64,000 bases of DNA. It comes from Reyranella sp. (GTDB lineage: Bacteria > Pseudomonadota > Alphaproteobacteria > Reyranellales > Reyranellaceae). Under the pieces are notes generated by a model. That model did not search any database and had not been told where the DNA came from. It saw only the letters and a list, made by a program, of their open reading frames with translations. Both the position numbers and the translations under genes were made by a program. This document shows, one piece after another, positions 8,638 through 17,900 of the stretch. How positions within the stretch are numbered: position 1 is the stretch's first letter; every line of letters starts with the position of its first letter. Location of the stretch: the NCBI RefSeq assembly GCF_004297405.1, contig NZ_SCVC01000012.1, positions 186,001 to 250,000 of the forward strand. Direction: 5' to 3'.

Positions 8638-10707
8638 ATGAGTGCGCCGCTGTCCCTCGGGATCGACATTGGGGGAACCTTCACCGATCTCGTCATTCAC
8701 GATCCGCGGAATGGCCGCGCCATCATCTGGAAGGAGAGCACGACGCCCGACGATCCGGCGCGTGGAGCGCTCGAAGGGACGCGGCGCGTGCTCGAGAAAG
8801 CGGGAGCGAGGCCAGATCAGATCGGGCGCGTCGTACACGCCACGACGCTCTTCACCAATGCACTGATCGAGCGCAAGGGGGCGAAGACCGCGTTGCTCAC
8901 AACGGCAGGCTTCGCCGACGTTCTGGAGATCGCGCGCGAGCGAAAGTACGAGCTCTACGATCTCTTCATCGAGATGCCCAAGCCGATCGTGCCCCGACCG
9001 TGGCGGCGCGAGGCGATGGAGCGACTGGCGCCGGATGGCAGTGTCGAGAAAGCGCTCGATGTCGAGGCAGCGCTCGGCGAGGTGGCGGCACTGGTTGAGC
9101 AGGGCATCGAGAGCCTGGCGATCTGCTTCCTGCATTCCTATGCCAATCCGGCACACGAACGGGCGATTGCGGCGGCGGTCGCCGAGCGGTTCCAGCACCT
9201 GTCGATCTCACTGTCGTCCGATATCGCGCCCGAGATCCGCGAGTATTCGCGGGCCAGCACCACGGTGGCCAACGCCTATGTTCGGCCGCTGGCAGAAATC
9301 TACCTCGATCGGCTGGAGCAGGCGCTGCGCGGCGAGGGCATTCCGGGTGGCCTGTTCCTCATGTTGTCCAATGGCGGGCTTACTCACGTGGCCGAAGCGC
9401 GGCGGGCGCCGGTGCAGCTTCTGGAGAGCGGCCCCGCTGCCGGCGCGTTGGCGGGCGCCTGGTTTGGTCGAAATGCCGGCCTCGACCGCGTGCTGGCCTT
9501 CGACATGGGCGGCACGACCGCCAAGCTTGCTCTGGTCGATGACGGCGAACCGCTGGTCGCCTACGGCTTCGAAGCGGCCCGCGAGAAGCGCTTCTTGCGC
9601 GGCTCAGGTCTGCCGATTCAGATCGCGACCGTCGAGCTGATCGAGATCGGCGCCGGTGGCGGCTCGATCGCGCACAAGAGTGATCTCGGAACTTTGAACG
9701 TGGGGCCGGAGAGCAGTGGCGCCCAGCCGGGCCCCGCTTGCTACGGACGTGGCGGCACGGAGGCGACAGTCACCGACGCGGACTTGAGCCTTGGCTATCT
9801 CAATGCTGGCTTCTTCCTGGGCGGCGCCATGGAGATCGACAATGCAGCCACCACGGCTGCATTCGGCAGGCTCGCCGCCGCACTTGGCGTCGAAGAGAGC
9901 CGCGCGGCGTTCGGTGTGCACGACGTCGTGAACGAGAACATGGCCGGCGCCGCGCGCGTTGCCATTGCCGAACGCGGTCGAGTGCCGGCCGAATACGCTT
10001 TGCTGGCCACTGGTGGTGCCGGGCCGGTCCACGCCTGGCATGTTGCGCGCAAGCTTGGTGTGACCCGCGTGGTCTGTCCGCCCGGAGCCGGGGCCGGCAG
10101 CACGATCGGCATGCTCATGGCGCCGGCACGCGTCGATCGCGTGACGAGCTTCAACGTTGCTCTTGCCGGTGCAGACCTCTCGACTGCCGACCACACCTTT
10201 GCGGCTCTGGAAAAGGAAGCGCTCGACGTGTTGCGCCTAACAGGTGCGGATGTCGACAGCCGCAACAGTCGACGTCTGGCCGACATGCGCTACATCGGCC
10301 AAGGCAGCGAGATCACCGTTGTGCTGCCCGACAGGCTGGATGCGTCCAGCGTAAAGACGGCCTTTGAAGCGGCCTACAAGGCGTTGTTCGCTCGAACGCC
10401 TCCGGGCGCCGCCATTCAGTTCGTCGCTCTGCGCCTTTCCGTCAGTGCGCTGATGCCGGGCAGCGGCGGCGCACTCGAACTGCCGCGGCATCCCTCCGCG
10501 TCGGCGCGCAAGGGCATGCGACCGGTCTTCTTCCCCGATGTCGGAAAGTCTCTCTCGACGCAGGTCTGGGATCGCTACGCCCTGGAGCCCGGGGTACGCA
10601 TCGATGGGCCGGCCGTCTTCGAGGAAAATGAGAGCACTTTCATCGTCGGACCGGGCGCCACGGCGCGCCTGCTGCCTGATGGGTCGATCCTGGCGGAGGT
10701 CGTGTGA
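8638..10707 (+). CDS. hyuA: Hydantoinase/oxoprolinase family protein, HyuA-type subunit
   Basis: 689 residues. The N-terminal actin-like ATPase motif is GIDIGGTFTDLVIHDPRNG, and the second phosphate motif is FDMGGTTAKLALVDDGEP. The domain order is that of HyuA (N-methylhydantoinase A / 5-oxoprolinase N-terminal half). HyuA and HyuB together perform ATP-dependent opening of cyclic amides such as hydantoins or 5-oxoproline; some members are acetone- or acetophenone-carboxylase subunits. The ATG at 8638 has AAAGGA upstream. The gene overlaps hyuB by one base. Confidence 0.92.
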   Translation: MSAPLSLGIDIGGTFTDLVIHDPRNGRAIIWKESTTPDDPARGALEGTRRVLEKAGARPDQIGRVVHATTLFTNALIERKGAKTALLTTAGFADVLEIARERKYELYDLFIEMPKPIVPRPWRREAMERLAPDGSVEKALDVEAALGEVAALVEQGIESLAICFLHSYANPAHERAIAAAVAERFQHLSISLSSDIAPEIREYSRASTTVANAYVRPLAEIYLDRLEQALRGEGIPGGLFLMLSNGGLTHVAEARRAPVQLLESGPAAGALAGAWFGRNAGLDRVLAFDMGGTTAKLALVDDGEPLVAYGFEAAREKRFLRGSGLPIQIATVELIEIGAGGGSIAHKSDLGTLNVGPESSGAQPGPACYGRGGTEATVTDADLSLGYLNAGFFLGGAMEIDNAATTAAFGRLAAALGVEESRAAFGVHDVVNENMAGAARVAIAERGRVPAEYALLATGGAGPVHAWHVARKLGVTRVVCPPGAGAGSTIGMLMAPARVDRVTSFNVALAGADLSTADHTFAALEKEALDVLRLTGADVDSRNSRRLADMRYIGQGSEITVVLPDRLDASSVKTAFEAAYKALFARTPPGAAIQFVALRLSVSALMPGSGGALELPRHPSASARKGMRPVFFPDVGKSLSTQVWDRYALEPGVRIDGPAVFEENESTFIVGPGATARLLPDGSILAEVV

Positions 10708-12353
10708 TGGCGCGCACGTTTGATCCGATCGAACTCGAACTCTTGTGGCGGCGTCTGATCTCCATGGTCGACGAGGCGGCCGCCGCGATGGTGCGCACCA
10801 GCTTCTCGACCCTGGTGCGGGAGAGCTACGACTTTTCCTGCGTCATCACCGATGCTGCGGGCCAGTCGCTCGTGCAGGCAAGCGAGAGCATTCCGAGCTT
10901 CATCGGCACTCTGCCGGAAACGGTGAAACACTTCCTGAGGTTCTTTCCGCCCGACAAGCTTGAACCGGGCGATGTGCTGATCACCAATGACATCTGGCTG
11001 GGCACCGGACATCTGCCCGACATCACCTTGGCCAAGCCGATCTTCCGCGACGGCAGGTTGGTGGCCTTCAGTGCCACCACCGCGCATGCGCCGGACATCG
11101 GTGGCAAGATCAGAAGTCCGGAGCCGCGTGAGGTCTTCGAGGAGGGGTTGCAGATTCCCCCCATGAAGATGATTGCGGCCGGTAAGACCGACGAGACCCT
11201 GGTCACCATCATCCGCAAGAACGTGCGAACCCCCGATCAGACGATGGGCGACCTCTGGGCGCAGGTCGTGGCGCTCGACCTGATGGAAGACCGGCTGCAC
11301 GTGCTGATGGAGAGCTATGGCCTGCCTGATCTCACGGATCTCGCGCGGGAGATTCAGGGCCGCTGCGAGACGGCGATGCGGGCGGCGATCCGCGAGCTGC
11401 CGGACGGCACCTACCACAGCGAACTCAAGACGGACGGCGTGCACGACAAGCCCATCACGATGAAACTCGCCCTGACGATCACGGGCGACGAGATCGAGAT
11501 GGATTTCGCCGGCACCGACGCGCAGGTCGATCGGGCGATCAACTGTGCGCTCTGCTACACGAATGCGATGGCGATGTATGGGGTGAAGGTCTGCACCAGT
11601 CCCAACTTGCCCAACAACGAAGGCGCGTGGCGACCGATCACGCTCAAGGCGCCACCGGGCTGTATCGTCAATCCGCAGTTTCCAGCTCCCGGCGGCTCGC
11701 GCATGCTGATCGGCCACTATGTGCCAATGCTGGTGTTTGGTTGCCTGGGCCAGATCGTGCCGGAGCGCGTGATGGCGGCCTGCGGTTCGCCGATGTGGGG
11801 TATGAACCAGTCCGGCGTGCGGGATGCAAACGGGCAGGGCGGCGGCAAGCCTTACGCCAACATGTTCTTCTACAATGGCGGCATGGGGGGCAACACGCGC
11901 GGCGACGGCGTGACCTGTCTCAGTTGGCCATCGAACGTATCGTCCACGTCGATCGAGATCAGCGAACACATCGCGCCCTTGCGCTTTCATCACAAGAAAC
12001 TGCGCACCGATTCAGGAGGTGCGGGACGTCATCGCGGCGGGCTGGGGCAGGAAATCCTGATCGAGAGCCGCAGCGAGACGCCGATTGCAGTGTCCTTTCT
12101 CGCGGAGCGGACAGTCTTTCCGGCCTTTGGCATCGAAGGCGGCAAGGACGGTGCGCCGGGCGAACTGCGGATCAATGATGTGCGGACCGATCCCAAGAAA
12201 CAGTATGTGTTGAACAAAGGCGATACTGTTTCGCTAGGCACGCCGGGCGGTGGTGGCCACGGCGATCCAGGGAAGCGTGATCGTAAAGCGCTCGCTGCTG
12301 ATATCGCTGCAGGTTACGTGACGGACACGTCAGCCTATGCAAGCGATGACTGA
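10707..12353 (+). CDS. hyuB: Hydantoinase B/oxoprolinase family protein, HyuB-type subunit
   Basis: 548 residues of the hydantoinase B family. Typical segments are DPIELELLWRRLISMVDEA at the start, ANDIWLGTGHLPDI-like sequence at 98-110, the RADG-type region replaced here by GGNTRGDGVT, and the family ending GTPGGGGHGDP. The ATG at 10707 overlaps the hyuA stop (TGATG) with GGAGG 8 bases upstream. A GTG one codon earlier is a weaker alternative. It forms the other half of the ATP-dependent cyclic amidase or carboxylase with HyuA. Confidence 0.92.
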   Translation: MARTFDPIELELLWRRLISMVDEAAAAMVRTSFSTLVRESYDFSCVITDAAGQSLVQASESIPSFIGTLPETVKHFLRFFPPDKLEPGDVLITNDIWLGTGHLPDITLAKPIFRDGRLVAFSATTAHAPDIGGKIRSPEPREVFEEGLQIPPMKMIAAGKTDETLVTIIRKNVRTPDQTMGDLWAQVVALDLMEDRLHVLMESYGLPDLTDLAREIQGRCETAMRAAIRELPDGTYHSELKTDGVHDKPITMKLALTITGDEIEMDFAGTDAQVDRAINCALCYTNAMAMYGVKVCTSPNLPNNEGAWRPITLKAPPGCIVNPQFPAPGGSRMLIGHYVPMLVFGCLGQIVPERVMAACGSPMWGMNQSGVRDANGQGGGKPYANMFFYNGGMGGNTRGDGVTCLSWPSNVSSTSIEISEHIAPLRFHHKKLRTDSGGAGRHRGGLGQEILIESRSETPIAVSFLAERTVFPAFGIEGGKDGAPGELRINDVRTDPKKQYVLNKGDTVSLGTPGGGGHGDPGKRDRKALAADIAAGYVTDTSAYASDD

Positions 12354-12422
12354 ATCGAACGATTGAACCTCCAGACAGCCACCGTTACGCTCCAAGTAAC
12401 AAGAGTGCATCGGGAGGATATT

Positions 12423-13517
12423 ATGAAGACGCTTGCTGCCATGGCTGCGGTGCTTTGTGCCGTCGCCTGGGCCGGATGGTCGCCCGCCAATGCTCAAGCC
12501 CAGGCCAAGCCCAAAGTTTGCGAGAAGCCGCAACAGATGGAAGGCTTCAAGACCTGCGCCGACATCGGCAAGGCGGAAGCCGAAGGCGCCTTCACCCTTT
12601 ACTCGACCGATCCGGAGCAGGGCCAGGTCAAGCTGCTCGCCGCCTTCAACAAGATGTTTCCCAAGATCAAGACGAGCTACGTCCGACTGCAGGCGGGCGC
12701 GCTCTATGCCAAGGTGCTGTCTGAGCGTCAGGCCAAGTCGTATCTCGTCGACGTCATCCAGATCTCCGACATGGGCATGATCCTGGACTTCCAGCGCAAG
12801 GGCGGCTTCCGCCAGTACGTCTCGCCCGAGATGCAGTTCTTCCCGAAGGAGGCGAAGAGCCAGCCCGAGGGGTTCTGGACCTGGGGCTCGGTCATCATGG
12901 CCGGCATCGCCTACAACCCCAACCAGGTGTCGGCGGCAGACGCGCCGAAGAAGTGGGAAGACCTGCTCGATCCGAAGTGGAAGGACTCGATCAACGTCAA
13001 GGTGTCGAACTCCGGCCTGCAGCATGGCGTGTGGTACATGCTGCTGCCGATCCTCGGCATGGACTACTTCAAGAAGTTCGGTGACCAGAAGCCGCGCGCC
13101 TTCGACTCCTACGTCCAGCAGTACGGCCGCCTGGTCGACGGCCAGGACAAGATCATCATGGGCGCGCAGTATTCGGGTTACATCGAGTTCAAGGCCAAGG
13201 GGGCGCCACTCGCCTTCGTGTTCCCGGATACCGGCGTGCCGGCCGTGCCCGAGACCTACGGCATCGTCGATCAGGCGCCGCATCCCAACGCTGCCGAACT
13301 GTTCATGGACTGGTTCCTCTCGCCGATCGGCCAGAAGGCGCTGGCCGAAGCCCTGCTGCTCCACTCGCCACGGGCCGACGTGCCGCCGCCGGGTGGCAGC
13401 GATACCGTGCCGCTGAGCAAGATGAAACTGCTCTCACCGGCCGACTGGAACGCCTTCGAGAAGGACCGTCCGTCCTTCGCCAAGGAGTGGAACCGCATCG
13501 TCGGTACCGGGCGCTAG
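12423..13517 (+). CDS. ABC transporter periplasmic binding protein (iron/thiamine/putrescine-type, SBP family 1-like)
   Basis: 364 residues with a signal peptide that ends near ANAQA. Downstream, GAFTLYSTDPEQGQVKLLAAFNK and the later KWEDLLDPKWKDSINV and YSGYIEFKAKGAPLAFVFPD are typical of the Fbp/AfuA type binding proteins, which bind ferric iron, polyamines or organic anions. The ATG at 12423 follows GGGAGGA. It heads a three-gene importer (binding protein, permease, ATPase) 70 bases after hyuB, so it may import another compound of the same pathway. Confidence 0.9.
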   Translation: MKTLAAMAAVLCAVAWAGWSPANAQAQAKPKVCEKPQQMEGFKTCADIGKAEAEGAFTLYSTDPEQGQVKLLAAFNKMFPKIKTSYVRLQAGALYAKVLSERQAKSYLVDVIQISDMGMILDFQRKGGFRQYVSPEMQFFPKEAKSQPEGFWTWGSVIMAGIAYNPNQVSAADAPKKWEDLLDPKWKDSINVKVSNSGLQHGVWYMLLPILGMDYFKKFGDQKPRAFDSYVQQYGRLVDGQDKIIMGAQYSGYIEFKAKGAPLAFVFPDTGVPAVPETYGIVDQAPHPNAAELFMDWFLSPIGQKALAEALLLHSPRADVPPPGGSDTVPLSKMKLLSPADWNAFEKDRPSFAKEWNRIVGTGR

Positions 13518-13520
13518 GCA

Positions 13521-15227
13521 TTGGCTGACGGATTGAGGGGCGTTCTGCGCCCGCGCATCAACGGGCAGGCCCTGACGACGCTCGCGGTTCTTGGGATCGT
13601 GGGCTTCCTGGTCCTGCTGCCGATGGTCTTCCTGGTCGAGGAGTCGCTGAACGTCGGCGACCCCATGGCATTTCCGCCGGTCGAATTCGGCTTCGCCAAC
13701 TACGTCTCGATCTTCAAGGAGGACTTCAAGACCGTGTGGAACACGGTCGTCATCGCCGTGATGGCCACGGTGATGGCCATCCTGATCGGCTTCACGCTCG
13801 CCTGGATCCTGACCCGCACCAACGTGCCGGGACGCGAGAAGCTCGAACGGCTGATGGAGTTGCCCTATTACATGACGCCGCTCGTGGGTGCGCTCGCCTG
13901 GGCGGTGATCGCTGGACCCAAGAGCGGCTTCATCAACCAGTTGTGGAAGGCAGTTGGCGGCACCGGCGACATCGCCGACATCTACACCCACTTCGGTATC
14001 GCCTGGGTCATGGCGCTGTTCGAGGGCACCGTGGCCTTCGTCATGATCTCGGCCTCGATGAAGTCGATGGATCCGGCGCTCGAGGAGTCGGCGCGCGTCA
14101 TGGGCGCTTCCAAGCTTCGCACCACGCTGACCGTGACCTTGCCGCTGGTCATGCCGGGCGTACTGGGCGCCATGCTGTTCGTCTTCGCCGAGATGCTGGG
14201 CTCGTTCGCCGCAGCCCTGGTGCTCGGCATTCCCGGCCGCATCTACGTCATCACCACGGCGATCTGGGATTCGACGCTCGCCTATCCGCCGGACTACGGC
14301 CGCGCCTCGGCCATGGGGCTCTCGCTGTTCGTCGTCATGTTCGGCATGCTGACCTTCTATCGCCGTGTGATCGCCCGCGGCAGCTTTGCCACCATCACCG
14401 GCAAGGCGTTCCGGCCCCGGCCGATGGACATGGGGCGGCTCGCCTGGGTGCTGTTCAGCGTTTGCGCGCTCTACGTGGCGCTGGCAGTGGTGTTCCCGAT
14501 CGCAGCCCTCCTCATGACCTCGCTGCAGCGCTTCGCCACCGTGCTCCTGCACCAGGCGCAGTGGACCCTCGCCAACTACGAGATCGCGCTGTCACTGGGT
14601 CCAGTGCGTACGGCGCTGTTCAACAGCATCATGCTGGGCTTGGGCGTCGCCACGGTGGGGGTGGCGATCATGTCGGTGCTGGTATGGATCATCTATCGCT
14701 CCAACCTGCGCGGCCGCGGGGCGATCGAGTATCTCGTCATGTTCCCGCAGGCCGTGCCGCGCCTCGTGTTCGGCCTAGCGCTGCTATGGGCATGGCTCAA
14801 CATCCCGGTCGGCCTCTACGGCACCCTGTGGCTTCTGGCGCTGGCCTACTTCACGGTCATGCTGCCGCTCGGCGTGCGTACGCTGGCCGGCGTGGTGCTG
14901 CAGATCGACAAGAGTCTGGAGGAATGCGCACGTGTCTGCGGCGCCTCATGGGGCTATCAGATGCGCACCGTCACCTTGCCGCTGCTCAAGCCCGGCATCC
15001 TGGCGGCATGGCTGCTGATCTTCATGGCCTGCGTGCGTGAACTCGGCGCCTCGGCCTTCCTGATGGGACCCAACGCCAAGGTGATCGCGCCGTCGATCGT
15101 CAACGCCTTTGCCACCAGCGGTACGGAACTCACGGCAGCGATGGCGTTGATCCAGACCTTCACCGTGATCGTGGCGTTGATCATCCTGTTCCGCGTGGCG
15201 CGCGGCATGACCAAGGAGCTGCAGTGA
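13521..15227 (+). CDS. ABC transporter permease with two fused membrane domains
   Basis: 568 residues carrying two copies of the binding-protein-dependent permease domain. Each has the EAA-type loop: EESARVMGASKLRTTLTVTL in the first half and EECARVCGASWGYQMRTVTL in the second. About twelve hydrophobic segments are present. This fused layout is the rule for iron(III)/FbpB-type importers. No ATG fits: the likely start is TTG at 13521, 4 bases after the binding-protein stop, without a strong ribosome site, so coupling is likely. Confidence 0.9.
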   Translation: MADGLRGVLRPRINGQALTTLAVLGIVGFLVLLPMVFLVEESLNVGDPMAFPPVEFGFANYVSIFKEDFKTVWNTVVIAVMATVMAILIGFTLAWILTRTNVPGREKLERLMELPYYMTPLVGALAWAVIAGPKSGFINQLWKAVGGTGDIADIYTHFGIAWVMALFEGTVAFVMISASMKSMDPALEESARVMGASKLRTTLTVTLPLVMPGVLGAMLFVFAEMLGSFAAALVLGIPGRIYVITTAIWDSTLAYPPDYGRASAMGLSLFVVMFGMLTFYRRVIARGSFATITGKAFRPRPMDMGRLAWVLFSVCALYVALAVVFPIAALLMTSLQRFATVLLHQAQWTLANYEIALSLGPVRTALFNSIMLGLGVATVGVAIMSVLVWIIYRSNLRGRGAIEYLVMFPQAVPRLVFGLALLWAWLNIPVGLYGTLWLLALAYFTVMLPLGVRTLAGVVLQIDKSLEECARVCGASWGYQMRTVTLPLLKPGILAAWLLIFMACVRELGASAFLMGPNAKVIAPSIVNAFATSGTELTAAMALIQTFTVIVALIILFRVARGMTKELQ

Positions 15228-16288
15228 GCGTGACGCGTATCGAAGTGAAGGACCTGGTCGTGCGCTACGGCGACCAGGTGGCAGTGAATGGCGTGAGCTT
15301 CACGGTCGGCCGCGGTGAGCATCTGACGCTCCTCGGTCCGTCGGGCTGCGGCAAGACCACGACCTTGCGCGCTGTCGCAGGCCTCGAGCAGCCGTCGGGT
15401 GGCCGCATCAGCATCGACGGCCAGACGATGTACGACTCCTCGCAGCGCAAGAACGTCCAGACCGAGCAGCGCGGCGTCTCCATGGTGTTCCAGTCCTACG
15501 CCGTGTGGCCGCACATGAGCGTGTTCGACAACGTCGCCTACGGCCTGCGCGTGCGAAAACTCGGCGCCGACGAGATCAAGGCCAACGTCGAGCGCGCCCT
15601 CGACCTGGTGCAGATGCGCCATCTTGCCGACCGCGGTGCCTCAAAACTGTCGGGCGGCCAGCAGCAGAGGGTGGCGCTGGCCCGCGCCATTGCCTTCTCG
15701 CCGACGGTCGTGCTGTTCGACGAGCCGCTCTCCAATCTCGACGCCAAGTTGCGTGCCGAGATGCGGGTCGAGCTGCGTGAACTGCAGCGGCGGCTCGGCA
15801 TCACGTCTGTTTATGTCACCCACGACCAGGAGGAAGCGCTCGCCATTTCCGACCGCGTCATCGTGATGAACGTGGGCGTGATCGAGCAGATCGGCACGCC
15901 GGAGGAGATCTACAACAAGCCGCGCAGCCGCTTCGTCGCCGATTTCGTAGGCTCGGCGAACTTGATCAAAGGCAAACCGGTAGGCGAGGGGCTGTTTGCC
16001 GTCGAGGGTGGTCCGACGCTGAAGGTCATGGCGCCACACAAGCCGCATGGCAACGAAAGTGAAGTCGCGGTGCGCACCGCCTACATCGATCTCGAACCGC
16101 GGTCCGGCGACAACCATGTGCCCGGCAAGGTGCGCCAGCGTCTGTTTCACGGCGATTTCGTGCAGTATGTCATCGACAGCGCCGTGGGCGCTTTGATCGT
16201 GCGCCGTCCGCCGGTGAATCTTTTGGCCGAGGGCGCCCCCGTAACGCTCTCCTTTTCACCGGAGCACTGCGTCCTGCTGGAGGCCTAG
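15224..16288 (+). CDS. ABC transporter ATP-binding protein
   Basis: 354 residues. Walker A is GPSGCGKTTTLR, the signature is LSGGQQQRVALARA, Walker B is VVLFDEPLSNLDAKLR and the H-loop is YVTHDQEEAL. A C-terminal extension of about 110 residues is a TOBE-like regulatory domain, as in MalK/PotA/FbpC. It starts with GTG overlapping the permease stop by 4 bases. Its own stop forms a CTAG shared with the stop of the convergent dioxygenase gene. Confidence 0.93.
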   Translation: MSVTRIEVKDLVVRYGDQVAVNGVSFTVGRGEHLTLLGPSGCGKTTTLRAVAGLEQPSGGRISIDGQTMYDSSQRKNVQTEQRGVSMVFQSYAVWPHMSVFDNVAYGLRVRKLGADEIKANVERALDLVQMRHLADRGASKLSGGQQQRVALARAIAFSPTVVLFDEPLSNLDAKLRAEMRVELRELQRRLGITSVYVTHDQEEALAISDRVIVMNVGVIEQIGTPEEIYNKPRSRFVADFVGSANLIKGKPVGEGLFAVEGGPTLKVMAPHKPHGNESEVAVRTAYIDLEPRSGDNHVPGKVRQRLFHGDFVQYVIDSAVGALIVRRPPVNLLAEGAPVTLSFSPEHCVLLEA

Positions 16289-17124
16289 AACGGCTCCGTA
16301 CCGGCGACGATGACCCGATGCATCAAACGCCGCTCACCTTCGGGATAGTCGGCGTTGGCCTTGTGCATCGTGCAGCGATTGTCCCAGATCACAATGTCGC
16401 CCTGACGCCAGACATGGCGGTACTGGTATTTCGGCTGCGTGGCATGGGCGATCAGCTCGTCGAGCAGCTGGTCGCTTTCGGCGCGATCGAGCCCCACGAT
16501 CTGTTCCATGCGGTTGGGATTGAGATAGAGCGACTTGCGCCTCGTCTCGGGGTGCGTTCGCACCAGGGGATGCGTCGCCTCCGGCATGGCGGCCATCTCC
16601 TCGGCCGGCCGCGTCGAAATACGGCTGAGCTTACGGCTCGAACTGTATTTGTGGATCACCTTCAGCGGATCAATGCGTGCTCGGGTTTCGGCCGGAAGGT
16701 CGCTATAGGCGGCGTACATGTTGGTGAACTGCGTGTCGCCGCCGCGGGACGGTACCTCTACGCCGTAGAGCATGGTGAGCGAGCAGGGCTCCCGCATGAA
16801 GCTGTCGTCGGTATGCCAGTTGGCGCCGTTCACGATCTTCTTGCCGTCACCCAGCACGTCGCGATCTTCACTCGAGATGATGTTGACCTCGGCGCATTCG
16901 GGCGTCCTGGCGAGCTGCTTTCGCAGCATCGGCGTTCCGAACCGCGACATGGCGTCGAGGAAGGCGGGTGGCTTGAGATTCTGGTCGCGAATGCAGAGCA
17001 CGAGATTGTCGTGCAGCACATCGATCAGCGCTTGCTGCGTCGCGACATCCGGCAGGCGATTGAGATCGACGCCGCTCACCGCTGCCGCCATATGGCCGCC
17101 GAGCTTCTCGGTCTGAAAATTCAT
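16285..17124 (-). CDS. TauD/TfdA family Fe(II)/2-oxoglutarate dioxygenase
   Basis: 279 residues. The iron-binding triad is visible as NWHTDDSF (His104, Asp106) and the distal histidine in RLMHRVIV near the end. Other family segments are VSRGGDTQFTNMYAAY and IVIWDNRCTMHKANADY. Members oxidise taurine, 2,4-D and similar small acids with 2-oxoglutarate and oxygen. The ATG at 17124 has GGGAGC upstream. It is divergent from the GST gene, 63 bases apart, and convergent with the ABC ATPase gene. Confidence 0.92.
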   Translation of the reverse strand: MNFQTEKLGGHMAAAVSGVDLNRLPDVATQQALIDVLHDNLVLCIRDQNLKPPAFLDAMSRFGTPMLRKQLARTPECAEVNIISSEDRDVLGDGKKIVNGANWHTDDSFMREPCSLTMLYGVEVPSRGGDTQFTNMYAAYSDLPAETRARIDPLKVIHKYSSSRKLSRISTRPAEEMAAMPEATHPLVRTHPETRRKSLYLNPNRMEQIVGLDRAESDQLLDELIAHATQPKYQYRHVWRQGDIVIWDNRCTMHKANADYPEGERRLMHRVIVAGTEPF

Positions 17125-17187
17125 GGCGTTGCTCCCATGCGCCGGGTAGCGTGCGCGCCGATCCCAGCAAGGACAAGAGGGAACCCC

Positions 17188-17784
17188 ATGAAGATCGCCT
17201 ACTCTGCTGCAAGTCCGTATGTCCGCAAGGTCATGGCTTGCGCAATTGCGCGCGGCCTCAACGACAAGATCGAGCGCTGGACCGTTGGCACGACCGATCC
17301 GGCTCTGCTGCCGTTCAATCCGCTGTCCAAGGTGCCGAGCTTCGTGACCGACGATGGCCTGATGCTCTACGACAGCCCGGTGATCTGCGAGTATCTCGAC
17401 AGTGTCGGCAGCGCGGCCAAGCTCTTTCCGGCTGCAGGGGCGGCGCGCTGGAATGCGTTGCGTCAGCAGGCGCTGGGCGATGGCATCATGGATGCGAGCC
17501 AGCCACGTCGCCGCGAGATCGCACTGCCGCAGGATGACGGCCGTAAAGCGTACATCGAACTGCAGCGTGGCAAGGTGAGCCGTGCCATCGACACATTGGA
17601 GAAGGAAGCGGCGTCGTTCGGTGAGCTGAAGACGATCGGCGAGATCACCGTCGGCTGCGCGCTGGGCTATCTCGACTTCCGCTTCGCTAACGAGCCGTGG
17701 CGGCCCGGCCATCCCCAACTCGAAGCCTGGTACGCCAAGGTCGTGAAGCTGCCTCCACTGGCCGAGACGATGCCCAAAGGGTAG
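17188..17784 (+). CDS. Glutathione S-transferase family protein
   Basis: 198 residues. The N-terminal thioredoxin-like domain begins MKIAYSAASPYVRKVMA, where Ser8/Ser6 replace the usual catalytic serine or tyrosine. NPLSKVPSFVTDDG and LYDSPVICEYLD form the glutathione site (cis-Pro and the DSxxI motif). The helical C-terminal domain ends at LAETMPKG. AAGAGGG precedes the ATG at 17188. Its substrate is unknown; it stands alone between the dioxygenase and the HpaB-like gene. Confidence 0.88.
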   Translation: MKIAYSAASPYVRKVMACAIARGLNDKIERWTVGTTDPALLPFNPLSKVPSFVTDDGLMLYDSPVICEYLDSVGSAAKLFPAAGAARWNALRQQALGDGIMDASQPRRREIALPQDDGRKAYIELQRGKVSRAIDTLEKEAASFGELKTIGEITVGCALGYLDFRFANEPWRPGHPQLEAWYAKVVKLPPLAETMPKG

Positions 17785-17900
17785 TTGGCGACGGACCGAC
17801 TGCCTGCAGCAGCAGCTCCGACCTCGTCTCAACCCGCTTGATATCTGCGAAAATTCTGACGCAAGGTAGGGACGGCATTGGGTGAGGTCGGGGGACGGGC

